From a virus, in IMG/VR virus record IMGVR_UViG_3300044675_007199, positions 1-33,786 of that record: 33,786 bases of DNA; one strand, written 5' to 3'. The notes under the pieces are model-generated. The model was given only the letters and a program-made list of their open reading frames with translations, had not been told where the DNA came from and did not search any database. Made by a program: the position numbers and the translations under genes. Below, piece after piece: positions 23,485-31,498 of this stretch (its first letter is position 1; each line of letters opens with the position of its first letter).

Positions 23485-25635
23485 CTATCGCTTTCGCTCT
23501 TTAGCCTCGACAGATCGCATGACCTTGTTTGACCAAGCCTTGCCAGGATCTCCGCCCCAAAGGGCCCAAGCAATTCTGCCAGCCGAAGGGAATCCCTTCT
23601 GTCCTGGCGACCAGCCCTCGCCCTTCTTGTCAACTTCGTGTCGAGCAAGATACGCACGCATCTTTCTTACGCGAGGAATGGTCATCTTGTTGGAGATAAG
23701 CATTCTTGCGGTTACCTGTCCTGGGCCGATTCCGCCTCGACCAAACTCTCTTCTCCAGTCAAGACCACGACGGGCTTCTGCCCGCACACCAGCCGGAACG
23801 TTGAGGTTAATCGTGTCTGCTTTGTAAATCTCAGTCTCAATAATCTCTGGAATTGCAGCACCTGCTGCGCGGTAGATATCAGCGTTGCCTGGGTCGTATT
23901 GAGAAACGATGGCCGCGCCAGCTCTGCTGATCTGTCCAATTCTGCTCTTCTTGTAATAGTCCATTGACCCGACTGGGAAGGTGCTCTCCTCAACGGAGAA
24001 ATCAAACCCAATCTCAAGAAGCTGCTGCTTTACCTCTTCGACCTTTCCCTTTGTTGATGTGATGGCAATTACGCTAACGCCAGACTCAACAAGATCGTCA
24101 AGGGCGTCAATCACATACGCCGGGCATTCGTCGGAGAGAACAGATTCCGCATTGACGATTGCAACCTGCTTTTGCGACTGCTGATTCGAGTTCATGCTTG
24201 GATTCGGTTTTTCTTCAAGTTGCTCTTTTCCTGTTTCTGGCTTCTGGCTGTTTGCGCCATCATTTCCGTTGCCACCGTCAGGGCCATCTGGTCCGCCATC
24301 CGTTGGCTCGTCTGGCTGATCTGGGTCGCCGACTTTACCCTTCAGGTAAAGCTCGTAGTATCTAAGTGGCATGTATCCAAGCGGGCTTGGCATCCACACC
24401 TCATCGCCCATTTCCCCAACGCCCTCTTGACCCCGCTCCTTGAGCGCGTCGTTTAGTCTGAGCCATGGAAGACCGGCAAGTGCGGACTTGTAATATTCAG
24501 CAACAACCTGAGCGGACTCTCGGCCAACATCTGTATAAACAAACCGGAGATTCCTGTCATAAAGCCAGACAACCTCTCGGGTCATGTAGTCGGCAATAAG
24601 CTCGCACAGCGGGGCAATGCCGTTGTCAGCGGTGAACGCAGCGCCGTACTCGGACGTGCTCTTGTTCACATCGAAGTTAAGCCCGATGTCTTGTGGCTGA
24701 ACGCCAAACACCGCGCAAATCTTTCGTGCCAGATAAATCTGCCATTCCATAAACTGCATGTCGCGGTTTGACTGCGCCATTGGAATCCACTTGACTCCCT
24801 TGCCACCGCCAGTGATTGCGGTCTGGCTCTTTCCGGCAATTTCGCCTTCCCAATAATTCTTAAATGCGTCAACCTGGTCTGGTCGCACACCCTCGCCAAG
24901 GTCAATAATTCCAGGCGGTGTTGCCTGCTCCACAATATTGTTGTTGTACTTTGCCGCTCGAAGGTCCGCCTCAATGGTCTCAGCAAGAACCTCTAGCGGG
25001 GAAAGCCCAAGCGGTGAATAGGTAACCCTATTCCCAACAATTACAATCATCTCTTCATTAAGGTATTCGCCAATGATCTTTCCGGTCTCGTCGTACTCAA
25101 AGTATCTTGGCTTCTTGAGATTTGAACCGTCCCAATCTGGGTCAAATGCAATGCGCGCCCCGTCTTTTGGCCAGAGGCTCTTTATGGGTCGACCAGTTCT
25201 TCCGGCCCTAGATCCGACAGTGAATTCTTTTTCAATGCAGCCCTGGTCAAGAACGAGAACGTCCTCAACAATTGGCTCAATAAAAGACCGCCAAGAATCC
25301 ATTCTTGTGTTTGGATCTCTTAGCAAAGCCTTAATCGCTTTTACATTGGCCTCATTGACTTCACCGCTGCCGTCAATACTGACGATGTCCCACTTCGCGC
25401 GGCTGATCTGCTGTCGCCTAAGATTAATCGCAGATCGAATCCATGGGTTTGTTCTTGACCACTTGCGCAGTTGATTTACTGATCGCTTTTGAACAGTTCC
25501 CTTGCCAGCGCCGCGAGCATACGGCTGGGCATCGTAATTTGGAATAAGGATTGCATCCTTAAGTAGCTGGGCGTCAACCTCTGATTGTGCAATCTTTTCT
25601 TGCTGCTGTCGCTTCTCCCATGGCATCATTACCAT
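23485..25635 (-). CDS. Portal protein with degenerate HAD-like and HEVDK/GGD C-terminal domains
   Basis: Start ATG at 25635 after AAGGAGG; product 716 residues, longer than usual portals (about 400-550). Residues about 40-430 are the phage portal fold (KWSRTNPWIRSAINLRRQQISRAKW, FGVQPQDIGL). Then a Pro/Gly/Asp-rich linker (about 440-480), and about 490-600 a HAD-like domain whose motif I reads VNAESVL (normally DxDxT), followed by AITST and SQYDPGNADIYRAAG; catalytic aspartates are missing. The last 90 residues carry RGLDWRREFGRGG, HEVDKKGEGW and GRIAWALWGGD, a known phage capsid-associated domain of unknown role. It forms the dodecameric entry for DNA at one head vertex. Confidence 0.93.
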   Translation of the reverse strand: MVMMPWEKRQQQEKIAQSEVDAQLLKDAILIPNYDAQPYARGAGKGTVQKRSVNQLRKWSRTNPWIRSAINLRRQQISRAKWDIVSIDGSGEVNEANVKAIKALLRDPNTRMDSWRSFIEPIVEDVLVLDQGCIEKEFTVGSRAGRTGRPIKSLWPKDGARIAFDPDWDGSNLKKPRYFEYDETGKIIGEYLNEEMIVIVGNRVTYSPLGLSPLEVLAETIEADLRAAKYNNNIVEQATPPGIIDLGEGVRPDQVDAFKNYWEGEIAGKSQTAITGGGKGVKWIPMAQSNRDMQFMEWQIYLARKICAVFGVQPQDIGLNFDVNKSTSEYGAAFTADNGIAPLCELIADYMTREVVWLYDRNLRFVYTDVGRESAQVVAEYYKSALAGLPWLRLNDALKERGQEGVGEMGDEVWMPSPLGYMPLRYYELYLKGKVGDPDQPDEPTDGGPDGPDGGNGNDGANSQKPETGKEQLEEKPNPSMNSNQQSQKQVAIVNAESVLSDECPAYVIDALDDLVESGVSVIAITSTKGKVEEVKQQLLEIGFDFSVEESTFPVGSMDYYKKSRIGQISRAGAAIVSQYDPGNADIYRAAGAAIPEIIETEIYKADTINLNVPAGVRAEARRGLDWRREFGRGGIGPGQVTARMLISNKMTIPRVRKMRAYLARHEVDKKGEGWSPGQKGFPSAGRIAWALWGGDPGKAWSNKVMRSVEAKERKR

Positions 25636-25868
25636 AGATTTTCCTCCTTTGGCTTTCTGGTGCGCCAAGAACGAAGCGCCCCAGATACTGCAATTCCATC
25701 AAGGTCTTTATTCACAATTGATCTGGCCTCCGAATAGTTAAATGGTATCAAACGAACGCCGTCGACAATTCCGACGCCGCGAAACGATGGGAGTCTACCC
25801 CACCACTTTGGGACAACGAATCTACCGTCCTCAAATTGAAGCTCTATGCTTTCGTTAACGTCCAGCAT
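25629..25868 (-). CDS. Small hypothetical protein (79 aa)
   Basis: The ATG at 25868 follows GAAGAGG within the upstream gene (14-nt overlap). The product has LQFEDGRFVVPKWWGRLPSFRGVGIVDGVRLIPFNYSEARSI, a beta-rich fold, and a basic end. It overlaps the portal start by 7 nt. No family is recognised; position suggests a packaging or portal-associated role. Confidence 0.7.
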   Translation of the reverse strand: MLDVNESIELQFEDGRFVVPKWWGRLPSFRGVGIVDGVRLIPFNYSEARSIVNKDLDGIAVSGALRSWRTRKPKEENLW

Positions 25869-26373
25869 CCTCTTCGCCTTCCCCAGAGTCCTCGGTCTCG
25901 TCAGATTCACCAATAGCAGCTATTGCCATTTCGAGACCCATATAGTCAGACATATCTGTTGGGTTTTCTTTTCTGAAAGTTTCCCAAAAGCCATCGTACT
26001 CTCTGTCTTCGGAATCTTCCAGCCTTACGAGTTCTTCTTCCACGTGGCGCTGATACTTGATTTGCTGCGGAACGCTTCTCTTTACCCTTGAGAGAACCTT
26101 ATGGCATTGAGGGCAGACGGAGTACCTCTTTTGGCCCTTTGCCCTTGGGACCATTGGCTCCGGTATCAGCTCGATTTCGTGATGATCCTCGCCGACCATG
26201 ATTGTACATAGGGCGCACCTTGGGTGAGCCCTATGTATCTCCTCATACCTCTTCATGACTGGGGCGAGCATTTTCTGGATCTTGCGCATGGCCAACACAA
26301 TGCCCAGGATGCCAGCCTCGGCACCCCGTAATTCAATGCATAGCTCGCACTTGACCGCGGTGTTATCACACAT
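25855..26373 (-). CDS. Zinc-binding hypothetical protein, leaderless (172 aa)
   Basis: Cysteine pairs are CELC (about residue 9), CALC (about 54) and CPQC (about 87), followed by a very acidic tail (GESDETEDSGEGEEDAGR). A zinc-ribbon or rubredoxin-like core is likely. The start at ATG 26373 is chosen because TATAAT (26380-26385) ends 6 nt upstream, which fits leaderless transcription; an ATG at 26391 would place that -10 inside the gene. First gene of the packaging operon. Confidence 0.78.
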   Translation of the reverse strand: MCDNTAVKCELCIELRGAEAGILGIVLAMRKIQKMLAPVMKRYEEIHRAHPRCALCTIMVGEDHHEIELIPEPMVPRAKGQKRYSVCPQCHKVLSRVKRSVPQQIKYQRHVEEELVRLEDSEDREYDGFWETFRKENPTDMSDYMGLEMAIAAIGESDETEDSGEGEEDAGR

Positions 26374-26379
26374 GTCAAG

Positions 26380-26385
26380 ATTATA
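26380..26385 (-). promoter_or_regulatory. -10 box of the packaging operon
   Basis: TATAAT on the minus strand, 6 nt before ATG. No good TTGACA is found 16-19 nt upstream; TTGACG lies only 7 nt away. A leaderless transcript is implied. Confidence 0.6.
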
Positions 26386-26391
26386 CATCAA

Positions 26392-26568
26392 CCGTCAAGT
26401 AAATCTTATGACCGCTATGATAAATTCACGTAGGAATCAAGGGGCTTGCAAAATGGCCCCATAGGGGAGATTATTTGGAAGTGCTTATACGGGACTATCT
26501 GCTGACACCGGCGTCTAACAGGGGTCTCGAGCGGTCTTCCGCAAAATACAGCAATTGGGGGGTTTACC
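26392..26568. promoter_or_regulatory. Divergent intergenic region of the head genes
   Basis: This 177-nt gap separates the two divergent operons. A plus-strand candidate is TTGCAA (26447), 17 nt, GATTAT, with CCCC-ATA-GGGG in the spacer, which could be an operator. No ORF is present. Confidence 0.5.
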
Positions 26569-28557
26569 TTGGAATTTAAAATTTATACCAACGCTCTAAA
26601 GGCCTACGAGACCGAAGACGGCGAGCGATATGTTGCAGGGACAACCTCATCGACAATTAGGGATCTCCACGGCGACGAGATGTCGCTAGACGCCTTGAAG
26701 ACCATGGCGGAGACTGCAAGACAGAATATGACGGTCTTCCTAAATCACAACTACAATGTTCCCGAGGACCTTTTTGGTTCTGCTACTAGCGCCGAGATCG
26801 TAAAGCGATATGACCGTGAGACAAACGAGGAAGTGTACGATCTTGACCTTAACATCCGAGTTGTCAACGAGGACGAAAACCCAGAAGCTCTTCGCGCATA
26901 TCGAGCAATAAAGCGCGGGGTAAAGCTCGGCCTTTCTATCGGGGCGCGAGTTGAAAAGGCCAGACGAAAGGCCGCAGAAGGCGACAAGCCAGAATCAATT
27001 GTCATCGAAAAAGTTCGCCTCCTTGAGGCGAGCGTTGTTGGAATTCCAGCAAACCAGAGATCATATCTTCAGAATGCTATCAAGAGCCTGAAGTCTGCTC
27101 CAGAAGTTGACAGCGATGTCTTCTCTGAGCCATCAGACGAAACAAAGGCATACAAGCATCGTGTTGGAGAAATGGTCAGCTGGGGGTCCAGTGGTGGCAG
27201 GGCAACCGGCAAGATCACAAGAATTGTTTCCAACGGCAAGCTTGAGGTGCCGGATTCTTCTTTTACAATCAATGGCACACCGGAAGACCCAGCAGTGCTT
27301 ATAAGAGTCTATAGAGACGGGAAGCCAACAGAAACACTTGTTGGCCACAAGATGTCTACGCTCAGAAGCGCAAAGGATGCCACGGAGATTATCGACAGCA
27401 TTAAGGCTGTCGATATTGAGGGAAATGCCTCGCCGGAGGTTGCTCCGCTTGCTGGTTCCCCTTATAACCTTCTTATCGAAGAGGGGACTGATGTCGAAGA
27501 CACCGATGAGGAAGACGACAGCGCGGAGAAGTCCGCAGTTAAGTCTTTTGGATTCGGTGACTTTGTTGCTTGGCAAAACACCGATGGTCCTGGTGGCTAC
27601 GGTGAGGTCGAGCAGGTCGTCAAAGACGGTTCTGTTGTGGTTCCAAAAACAAATGAGGAATTCGCAGCAGTTCCAAATGATCCGGCAATCTTGGTGCGCG
27701 TTTGGGCGCAGAAGTCTGGCGATGGATACAAGCCAACAAGTGAATTTATTGGCTTGCTCTCATCGATGGTAAAGAAGGTAAAGGGCCCAGGCGAAGGCGC
27801 TGAAGACGCCCCAAGCCAGACGTCCACTCAGATTCCGGGTCTTGAAATTCTTCCCCCAGGGACAGTTCCTGGTGGGGCAAGTGCACAGGAGAAGTCAATG
27901 GATATCGAAGAGAAGAAGACACGTGTGACCGTTACGGTCAGCACGGACGCAGATGATAAGCAGCCAGCTGCCGCATCTGTTGCCCCCTCCGCTCCGGATG
28001 CGGCAGCCGCGGAAACTAACGAGTCACCAGAGGAGATTAAGGCCTCTGGCGATGACGTAGCGGACGGAGAGGTTAATGAGAAGGTTGATGACGTTGAGGA
28101 TTCCGCAGAGGAAGAGAAGGAGGCTATCGATCCAGCTATCGAAGCCCTCCAGGAGCTCGGCGCTGAGCTCGTCCCTGCTGAGGCCGAGAAGTCACTTACC
28201 GATGAATCAGCCGCACAGCCAGAAATGGCCGAGGCGGAGGTTTTTGTTGTCGAGACCGACGGATCTTCTTTCGAGGAGGTCGAGTCGATCGCGAAGTCAG
28301 CCCTTGATGCAGCCAACGCTGCTCAGGAGGAGGTTGCCGCCGTTTCGGCTAAGGTAACCGAGCTCCTTGAGTCGAAGGCCAAGGTCGAGCAGGAACTTGC
28401 GAAGGCACTTGAACTCATTGATCGCATTAGCGAGCTTGGGATCGGTCGTAAGTCATTCGACAAGCAATCGCAGAAGGTAAACGTTAAGGCTGCCGAAAAG
28501 GCACCTTGGCTTAGCCCATATGTTCAGCGCGTCCTTGAGGCGCAAGACGAGGAGTAA
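26569..28557 (+). CDS. HK97-type prohead protease fused to two Tudor-like repeats and a scaffold-like domain
   Basis: Residues 1-175 are an S78 prohead protease: FLNHNY with H60 and KLGLSIGARVE with S123, then LLEASVVGIPANQ. Two related domains follow at about 198-267 and 327-402, each with G-x-x-V-x-W, a hydrophobic pair, V-P, and DPAxLxRV; they resemble the HVA1/DUF2945 Tudor type. The acidic segment 441-570 and coiled coil 572-623 look like a scaffold. The start is a TTG at 26569 after GGGGGG. Internal ATG 444 has its own AGGAG site, giving a nested 219-residue product. The protease would cleave the scaffold during capsid maturation. Confidence 0.9.
   Translation: MEFKIYTNALKAYETEDGERYVAGTTSSTIRDLHGDEMSLDALKTMAETARQNMTVFLNHNYNVPEDLFGSATSAEIVKRYDRETNEEVYDLDLNIRVVNEDENPEALRAYRAIKRGVKLGLSIGARVEKARRKAAEGDKPESIVIEKVRLLEASVVGIPANQRSYLQNAIKSLKSAPEVDSDVFSEPSDETKAYKHRVGEMVSWGSSGGRATGKITRIVSNGKLEVPDSSFTINGTPEDPAVLIRVYRDGKPTETLVGHKMSTLRSAKDATEIIDSIKAVDIEGNASPEVAPLAGSPYNLLIEEGTDVEDTDEEDDSAEKSAVKSFGFGDFVAWQNTDGPGGYGEVEQVVKDGSVVVPKTNEEFAAVPNDPAILVRVWAQKSGDGYKPTSEFIGLLSSMVKKVKGPGEGAEDAPSQTSTQIPGLEILPPGTVPGGASAQEKSMDIEEKKTRVTVTVSTDADDKQPAAASVAPSAPDAAAAETNESPEEIKASGDDVADGEVNEKVDDVEDSAEEEKEAIDPAIEALQELGAELVPAEAEKSLTDESAAQPEMAEAEVFVVETDGSSFEEVESIAKSALDAANAAQEEVAAVSAKVTELLESKAKVEQELAKALELIDRISELGIGRKSFDKQSQKVNVKAAEKAPWLSPYVQRVLEAQDEE
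27887..27900 (+). promoter_or_regulatory. Internal ribosome binding site and start within the protease gene
   Basis: AGGAGA at 27887-27892 precedes ATG at 27898-27900 by 5 nt, in frame with the protease. It separates the protease/Tudor part from the acidic and coiled-coil part, as in phage protease-scaffold nested genes. Confidence 0.65.
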
Positions 28558-28559
28558 AA

Positions 28560-29795
28560 ATGTCTGAAGTACGAGAGAAGTTGGAAGATGTCGCGAAGGG
28601 CCTAGAGTCCCTTAACGGCACTCCGATCGGACGAGATCTCGATGTCGAGAAGAAGTCCGACTTTGATCCCGCTGAGGCCTATGCAGTTCAGCGAGAGCTT
28701 CGCAAGAAGTTCTCAAAGATGACTGCAACGGAACTCAACGAGATGCTTGATGTTCAGGCGTCGCGCGAAGTTGGGAAGCAGGCAGATGCCGGTATTCTCA
28801 ATCAGCTCGCGATGTCGAACCCACAGATTGCAAAGGCCCTTGATAGCTCGGCCGGTACGGCGCTCATCCGCCAGGACCTCGAGCCAATCCTTTACAGCCT
28901 GTTCGTTAAGAAGTTCCCATTCTTTGAGCGTGTTCGCAAGGAGCCTGCAAACGGCCTCGTGCACGCGTTCAACCAGCAGACCGCTTACGGTGATGCAGTC
29001 TTCCAGACGGAGACCGGCACTGTAACGGATGACACCGCGACTTACAGCCGCCAGACGACCAATGTGGCCGTTCTTGCGACCCGCCGTGGTATCACGCTGA
29101 AGAATCAGTTCGCGCTTGGTCAGGGCGGCTCGCCGTTCAATGGCCTTTCGCAGGAGCTTGGCAGCGGCGTCACCGCCATTGCACACAAGCTTCAGAAGAC
29201 TTTGTTCCAGGGCAACGCGACCGTTACGAGCGGCGCTGGCGCTGCAACCGAGCTTGGCGCATATGATGCCAACTCGTTTGACGGCCTCCGCAAGCTTCTC
29301 GGAACGGCAGCAAGCGCTGGTAACGAGATTGTTGGCAAGGGGACAGCTTCATACCTGTCCACCATCAACACTGCTGTTGCTGGCGTCCTGGACAACGGTG
29401 GCGCTCCGTCGGCCATCGTCTGCAGCCCAACCGACTACGCAGGGCTTGTGAATGAGCTTACAAACCTCGTTCGCTACAACGCCCCGTCGCAGACGGATCA
29501 GCTTGCTGGCGCAACCTTCGGTTCAGTCGTTACGGCAGCGGGATCACTTCCGCTTCTTGCCGTTCCTGGCGATGCCATTGGTTCGTATGCAATTTCCGGA
29601 ACCGACTACCGCGATATGTACGTGGTAGACGAGGCCGGTTGGTCAATGCCATACCTTGGCTCTGACTCAATCACGACGCTCGAGATTCCGATCGGCGTCA
29701 ACGGTGCACTCACGCGCCTCTACATCATGTATGTGATGTTCGGGTTCGCGAACAAGGCTCCGCAGTTCCAGGCCAAGATTCGCGTCACGGTCTAA
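28560..29795 (+). CDS. Major capsid protein (HK97 fold)
   Basis: A 411-residue protein with a helical, charged N-terminal segment (about 1-100), likely the delta/scaffold domain removed in maturation, then HK97-like elements: QDLEPILYSLFVKKFPFFERVRKEPANG, a middle with TTNVAVLATRRGITLKNQFA, and the C-terminal strands VNGALTRLYIMYVMFGFANKAPQFQAKIRV. Length fits HK97-type major capsid proteins. GAGGAGTAAAA precedes the ATG, which lies 3 nt after the protease stop. It self-assembles around the portal. Confidence 0.93.
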   Translation: MSEVREKLEDVAKGLESLNGTPIGRDLDVEKKSDFDPAEAYAVQRELRKKFSKMTATELNEMLDVQASREVGKQADAGILNQLAMSNPQIAKALDSSAGTALIRQDLEPILYSLFVKKFPFFERVRKEPANGLVHAFNQQTAYGDAVFQTETGTVTDDTATYSRQTTNVAVLATRRGITLKNQFALGQGGSPFNGLSQELGSGVTAIAHKLQKTLFQGNATVTSGAGAATELGAYDANSFDGLRKLLGTAASAGNEIVGKGTASYLSTINTAVAGVLDNGGAPSAIVCSPTDYAGLVNELTNLVRYNAPSQTDQLAGATFGSVVTAAGSLPLLAVPGDAIGSYAISGTDYRDMYVVDEAGWSMPYLGSDSITTLEIPIGVNGALTRLYIMYVMFGFANKAPQFQAKIRVTV

Positions 29796-29811
29796 TCGGA
29801 TAGTTGCTGAA

Positions 29812-29839
29812 GGGGCCTCGGGAGCAATCCCGGGGCCCC
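29812..29839 (+). other. Strong hairpin between capsid gene and the next gene
   Basis: GGGGCC-T-CGGGA, loop GCAA, TCCCG-G-GGCCCC: eleven pairs with one T/G wobble, no T-run. It may protect the capsid mRNA or tune its readthrough. Confidence 0.8.
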
Positions 29840-29857
29840 AGATGCGAAGGAGCAAAA

Positions 29858-30178
29858 ATGTTTGAAGATATCAAGAAAGAAGAGCCAGTAGTGGATATTG
29901 CTGCAGTTGCCAAGAAGGCTGTTACGGCCGCTAAGGCCGCCGTTTCAGACGACGAGGTAGTTCGCATCCGTAATCACAGCGGTCTTTCATCGCTTGTTTT
30001 TGGAGACGGCACCGTTGCTCGTTTCCATGAAGGTGTTGCGCGAATTAAGGCTAAGTACCTAGTCCAGGCTGTTGCCCAGGGCTGCACGGTTGAGCCTGAT
30101 GCGCCAGCAGCTCCAAAGCAAGAGCTTACGGCCGCCCAGAAGGCCGAGCTCGAAAAGGTTTTCGGCAAGTCCGAGTAA
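29858..30178 (+). CDS. Small head-associated hypothetical protein (106 aa)
   Basis: The ATG at 29858 follows GAAGGAGC; the frame upstream from 29804 crosses the hairpin. The product has Lys/Ala-rich N-terminus (AAVAKKAVTAAKAAVSDDE), then VRIRNHSGLSSLVFGDGTVARFHEG and a C-terminal helix (LTAAQKAELEKVFGKSE). Position between major capsid and connector is that of head decoration or small connector genes. Family not recognised. Confidence 0.8.
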   Translation: MFEDIKKEEPVVDIAAVAKKAVTAAKAAVSDDEVVRIRNHSGLSSLVFGDGTVARFHEGVARIKAKYLVQAVAQGCTVEPDAPAAPKQELTAAQKAELEKVFGKSE

Positions 30179-30190
30179 TCAATCTAGCTT

Positions 30191-30240
30191 CAATGGGGCT
30201 CGCAGACACTTTTGTAGTGAAATGCGGGCCCTATTGTTTT
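30191..30240 (+). terminator. Intrinsic terminator after the capsid unit
   Basis: CAATGGGGCTCGCA (30191-30204) pairs with TGCGGGCCCTATTG (30223-30236), 14 pairs including two wobbles, with an inner CACT/AGTG arm, then TTTT. It would attenuate transcription into the connector genes. Confidence 0.85.
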
Positions 30241-30251
30241 AGGATGTGCAA

Positions 30252-31166
30252 ATGATAAGAGTTAATGTATCTGTTTCAGATCCAGCCACGGCGGCTGCAA
30301 CATACACCGGCATTCAGATTGGAAGGGCGGCATCCCAGGCGGATGCCAGCGCCCAGACTGGCACGTTCGCCAACCTCGGGACACTTTTGACCCTTGACGC
30401 AAAGATAGGAACATACTCATACTCTGACAGCACATCCCCGTATGGATATTGGTACACATGGAGGCTAACGGGAAACTCTGGAAATGGGGCTTGGGTTACT
30501 CCGTATCAGGGCGTTGATACCGGATACATCACTGTAGGCGAACTTCGTGAGTATGAGCTTGGCGCCCTTTCACTTCCCGACGGAACAGACTCAAGCGACA
30601 GCAGGCTGGAGAAGCTTGTGGGCGTTGCCTCTAGAATGGTTGATGGATACTGCGGATTCTCATTCCGCTACAAGACAACCGTAGAGCAGCATAGGTGGAA
30701 TCAGCAGACCAGAAGGGTCTTCCCGTACTCAAGGCCGATTATCGCCGTCAATAGCCTTGAGGTCTTTGTGAGCAACCAGCAGCGGGCAACCTTTAGCCTT
30801 TCTGATCTTTATATAAATACCAGCCAAAACTACGTTGAGGTCACTAGCCTTGCAAACGTGACGTACTCGCTGTTCCCCGCCATCGTAGCGCTGGGACTTA
30901 TTGACCCTGTCGCAGTAATAAACTACACGCATGGATACGCGGTGACCCCACAAGAGATCAAGGACGCTACTGCGCTGATTGCAATTGACCTTGCATCCCG
31001 CGATGCGCTCTATCAGTCTGGGATGGGCCAGCTGACCCGCCTGACGGTCGGAGATACGACCATGGAGCGCCTCCCGCAGTCGGCTCCAGGCAAGCAGTCT
31101 GCGCTGGCAATTCCACCAACGGCGGCAGCGATACTTGATCAATACATCGCGGTGTCTATTCGATGA
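30252..31166 (+). CDS. Head-tail connector with N-terminal Fn3-like domain
   Basis: Residues about 1-90 are a beta-sandwich-like domain (ATYTGIQIGRAASQADASAQ, then YSYSDSTSPYGYWYTWRLT), typical of fibronectin-III/Ig-like phage additions. Residues about 95-304 match gp6-type connectors: YITVGELREYELGALSLPDG, LEKLVGVASRMVDGYCGFSF and IKDATALIAIDLASRDALYQ. The ATG at 30252 has AGGA 7 nt upstream; a GTG at 30246 is possible. It joins portal to tail. The stop overlaps the next ATG (ATGA). Confidence 0.85.
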   Translation: MIRVNVSVSDPATAAATYTGIQIGRAASQADASAQTGTFANLGTLLTLDAKIGTYSYSDSTSPYGYWYTWRLTGNSGNGAWVTPYQGVDTGYITVGELREYELGALSLPDGTDSSDSRLEKLVGVASRMVDGYCGFSFRYKTTVEQHRWNQQTRRVFPYSRPIIAVNSLEVFVSNQQRATFSLSDLYINTSQNYVEVTSLANVTYSLFPAIVALGLIDPVAVINYTHGYAVTPQEIKDATALIAIDLASRDALYQSGMGQLTRLTVGDTTMERLPQSAPGKQSALAIPPTAAAILDQYIAVSIR

Positions 31167-31498
31167 TCCCGGGAGCAATGACCACCGTCACGCTTAAGCG
31201 AAAAGGAATGTCGAGCCAGGACGCAACCGGAACGCCAGTGACAACCGATGAAACCATCTGGGTGAAGAAGTGCCACTATCAGTCACTCAGGGAGGATGGA
31301 AGCCGAGAGCACGCCAATCCAACCGGACCAGCCGCTAGGCAGGTGTATAGATTTTGGACTCCGTACCTTCAGGGAAGGGAGCGCCCCAGGCTCAATGACA
31401 GGCTAGTGGCAGACAGCTACGAGTTTCGCGTCATTGCGATTGACTTCGAGGCTGTCCGCCACCACCTTCTTGTTCGGGCAGAGCGGGTGGAACGCTAA
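31163..31498 (+). CDS. Head-closure / head-tail adaptor protein (111 aa)
   Basis: The product has MTTVTLKRKGMSSQDATGTPVTTDETIWVKKCHYQS..., then YRFWTPYLQGRERPRLNDRLVADSYEFRVIAIDFE, a beta-barrel pattern like SPP1 gp16-type closure proteins. Size and position after the connector agree. ATGA overlap with the connector. It runs convergent with the metallophosphoesterase gene and overlaps its stop by 4 nt, so no terminator separates them. Confidence 0.78.
   Translation: MIPGAMTTVTLKRKGMSSQDATGTPVTTDETIWVKKCHYQSLREDGSREHANPTGPAARQVYRFWTPYLQGRERPRLNDRLVADSYEFRVIAIDFEAVRHHLLVRAERVER

Noticed and set aside
27828-28316. Ser/Ala-rich minus frame in the protease gene
   Set aside because: Antisense shadow of the acidic scaffold segment, with no ribosome site.
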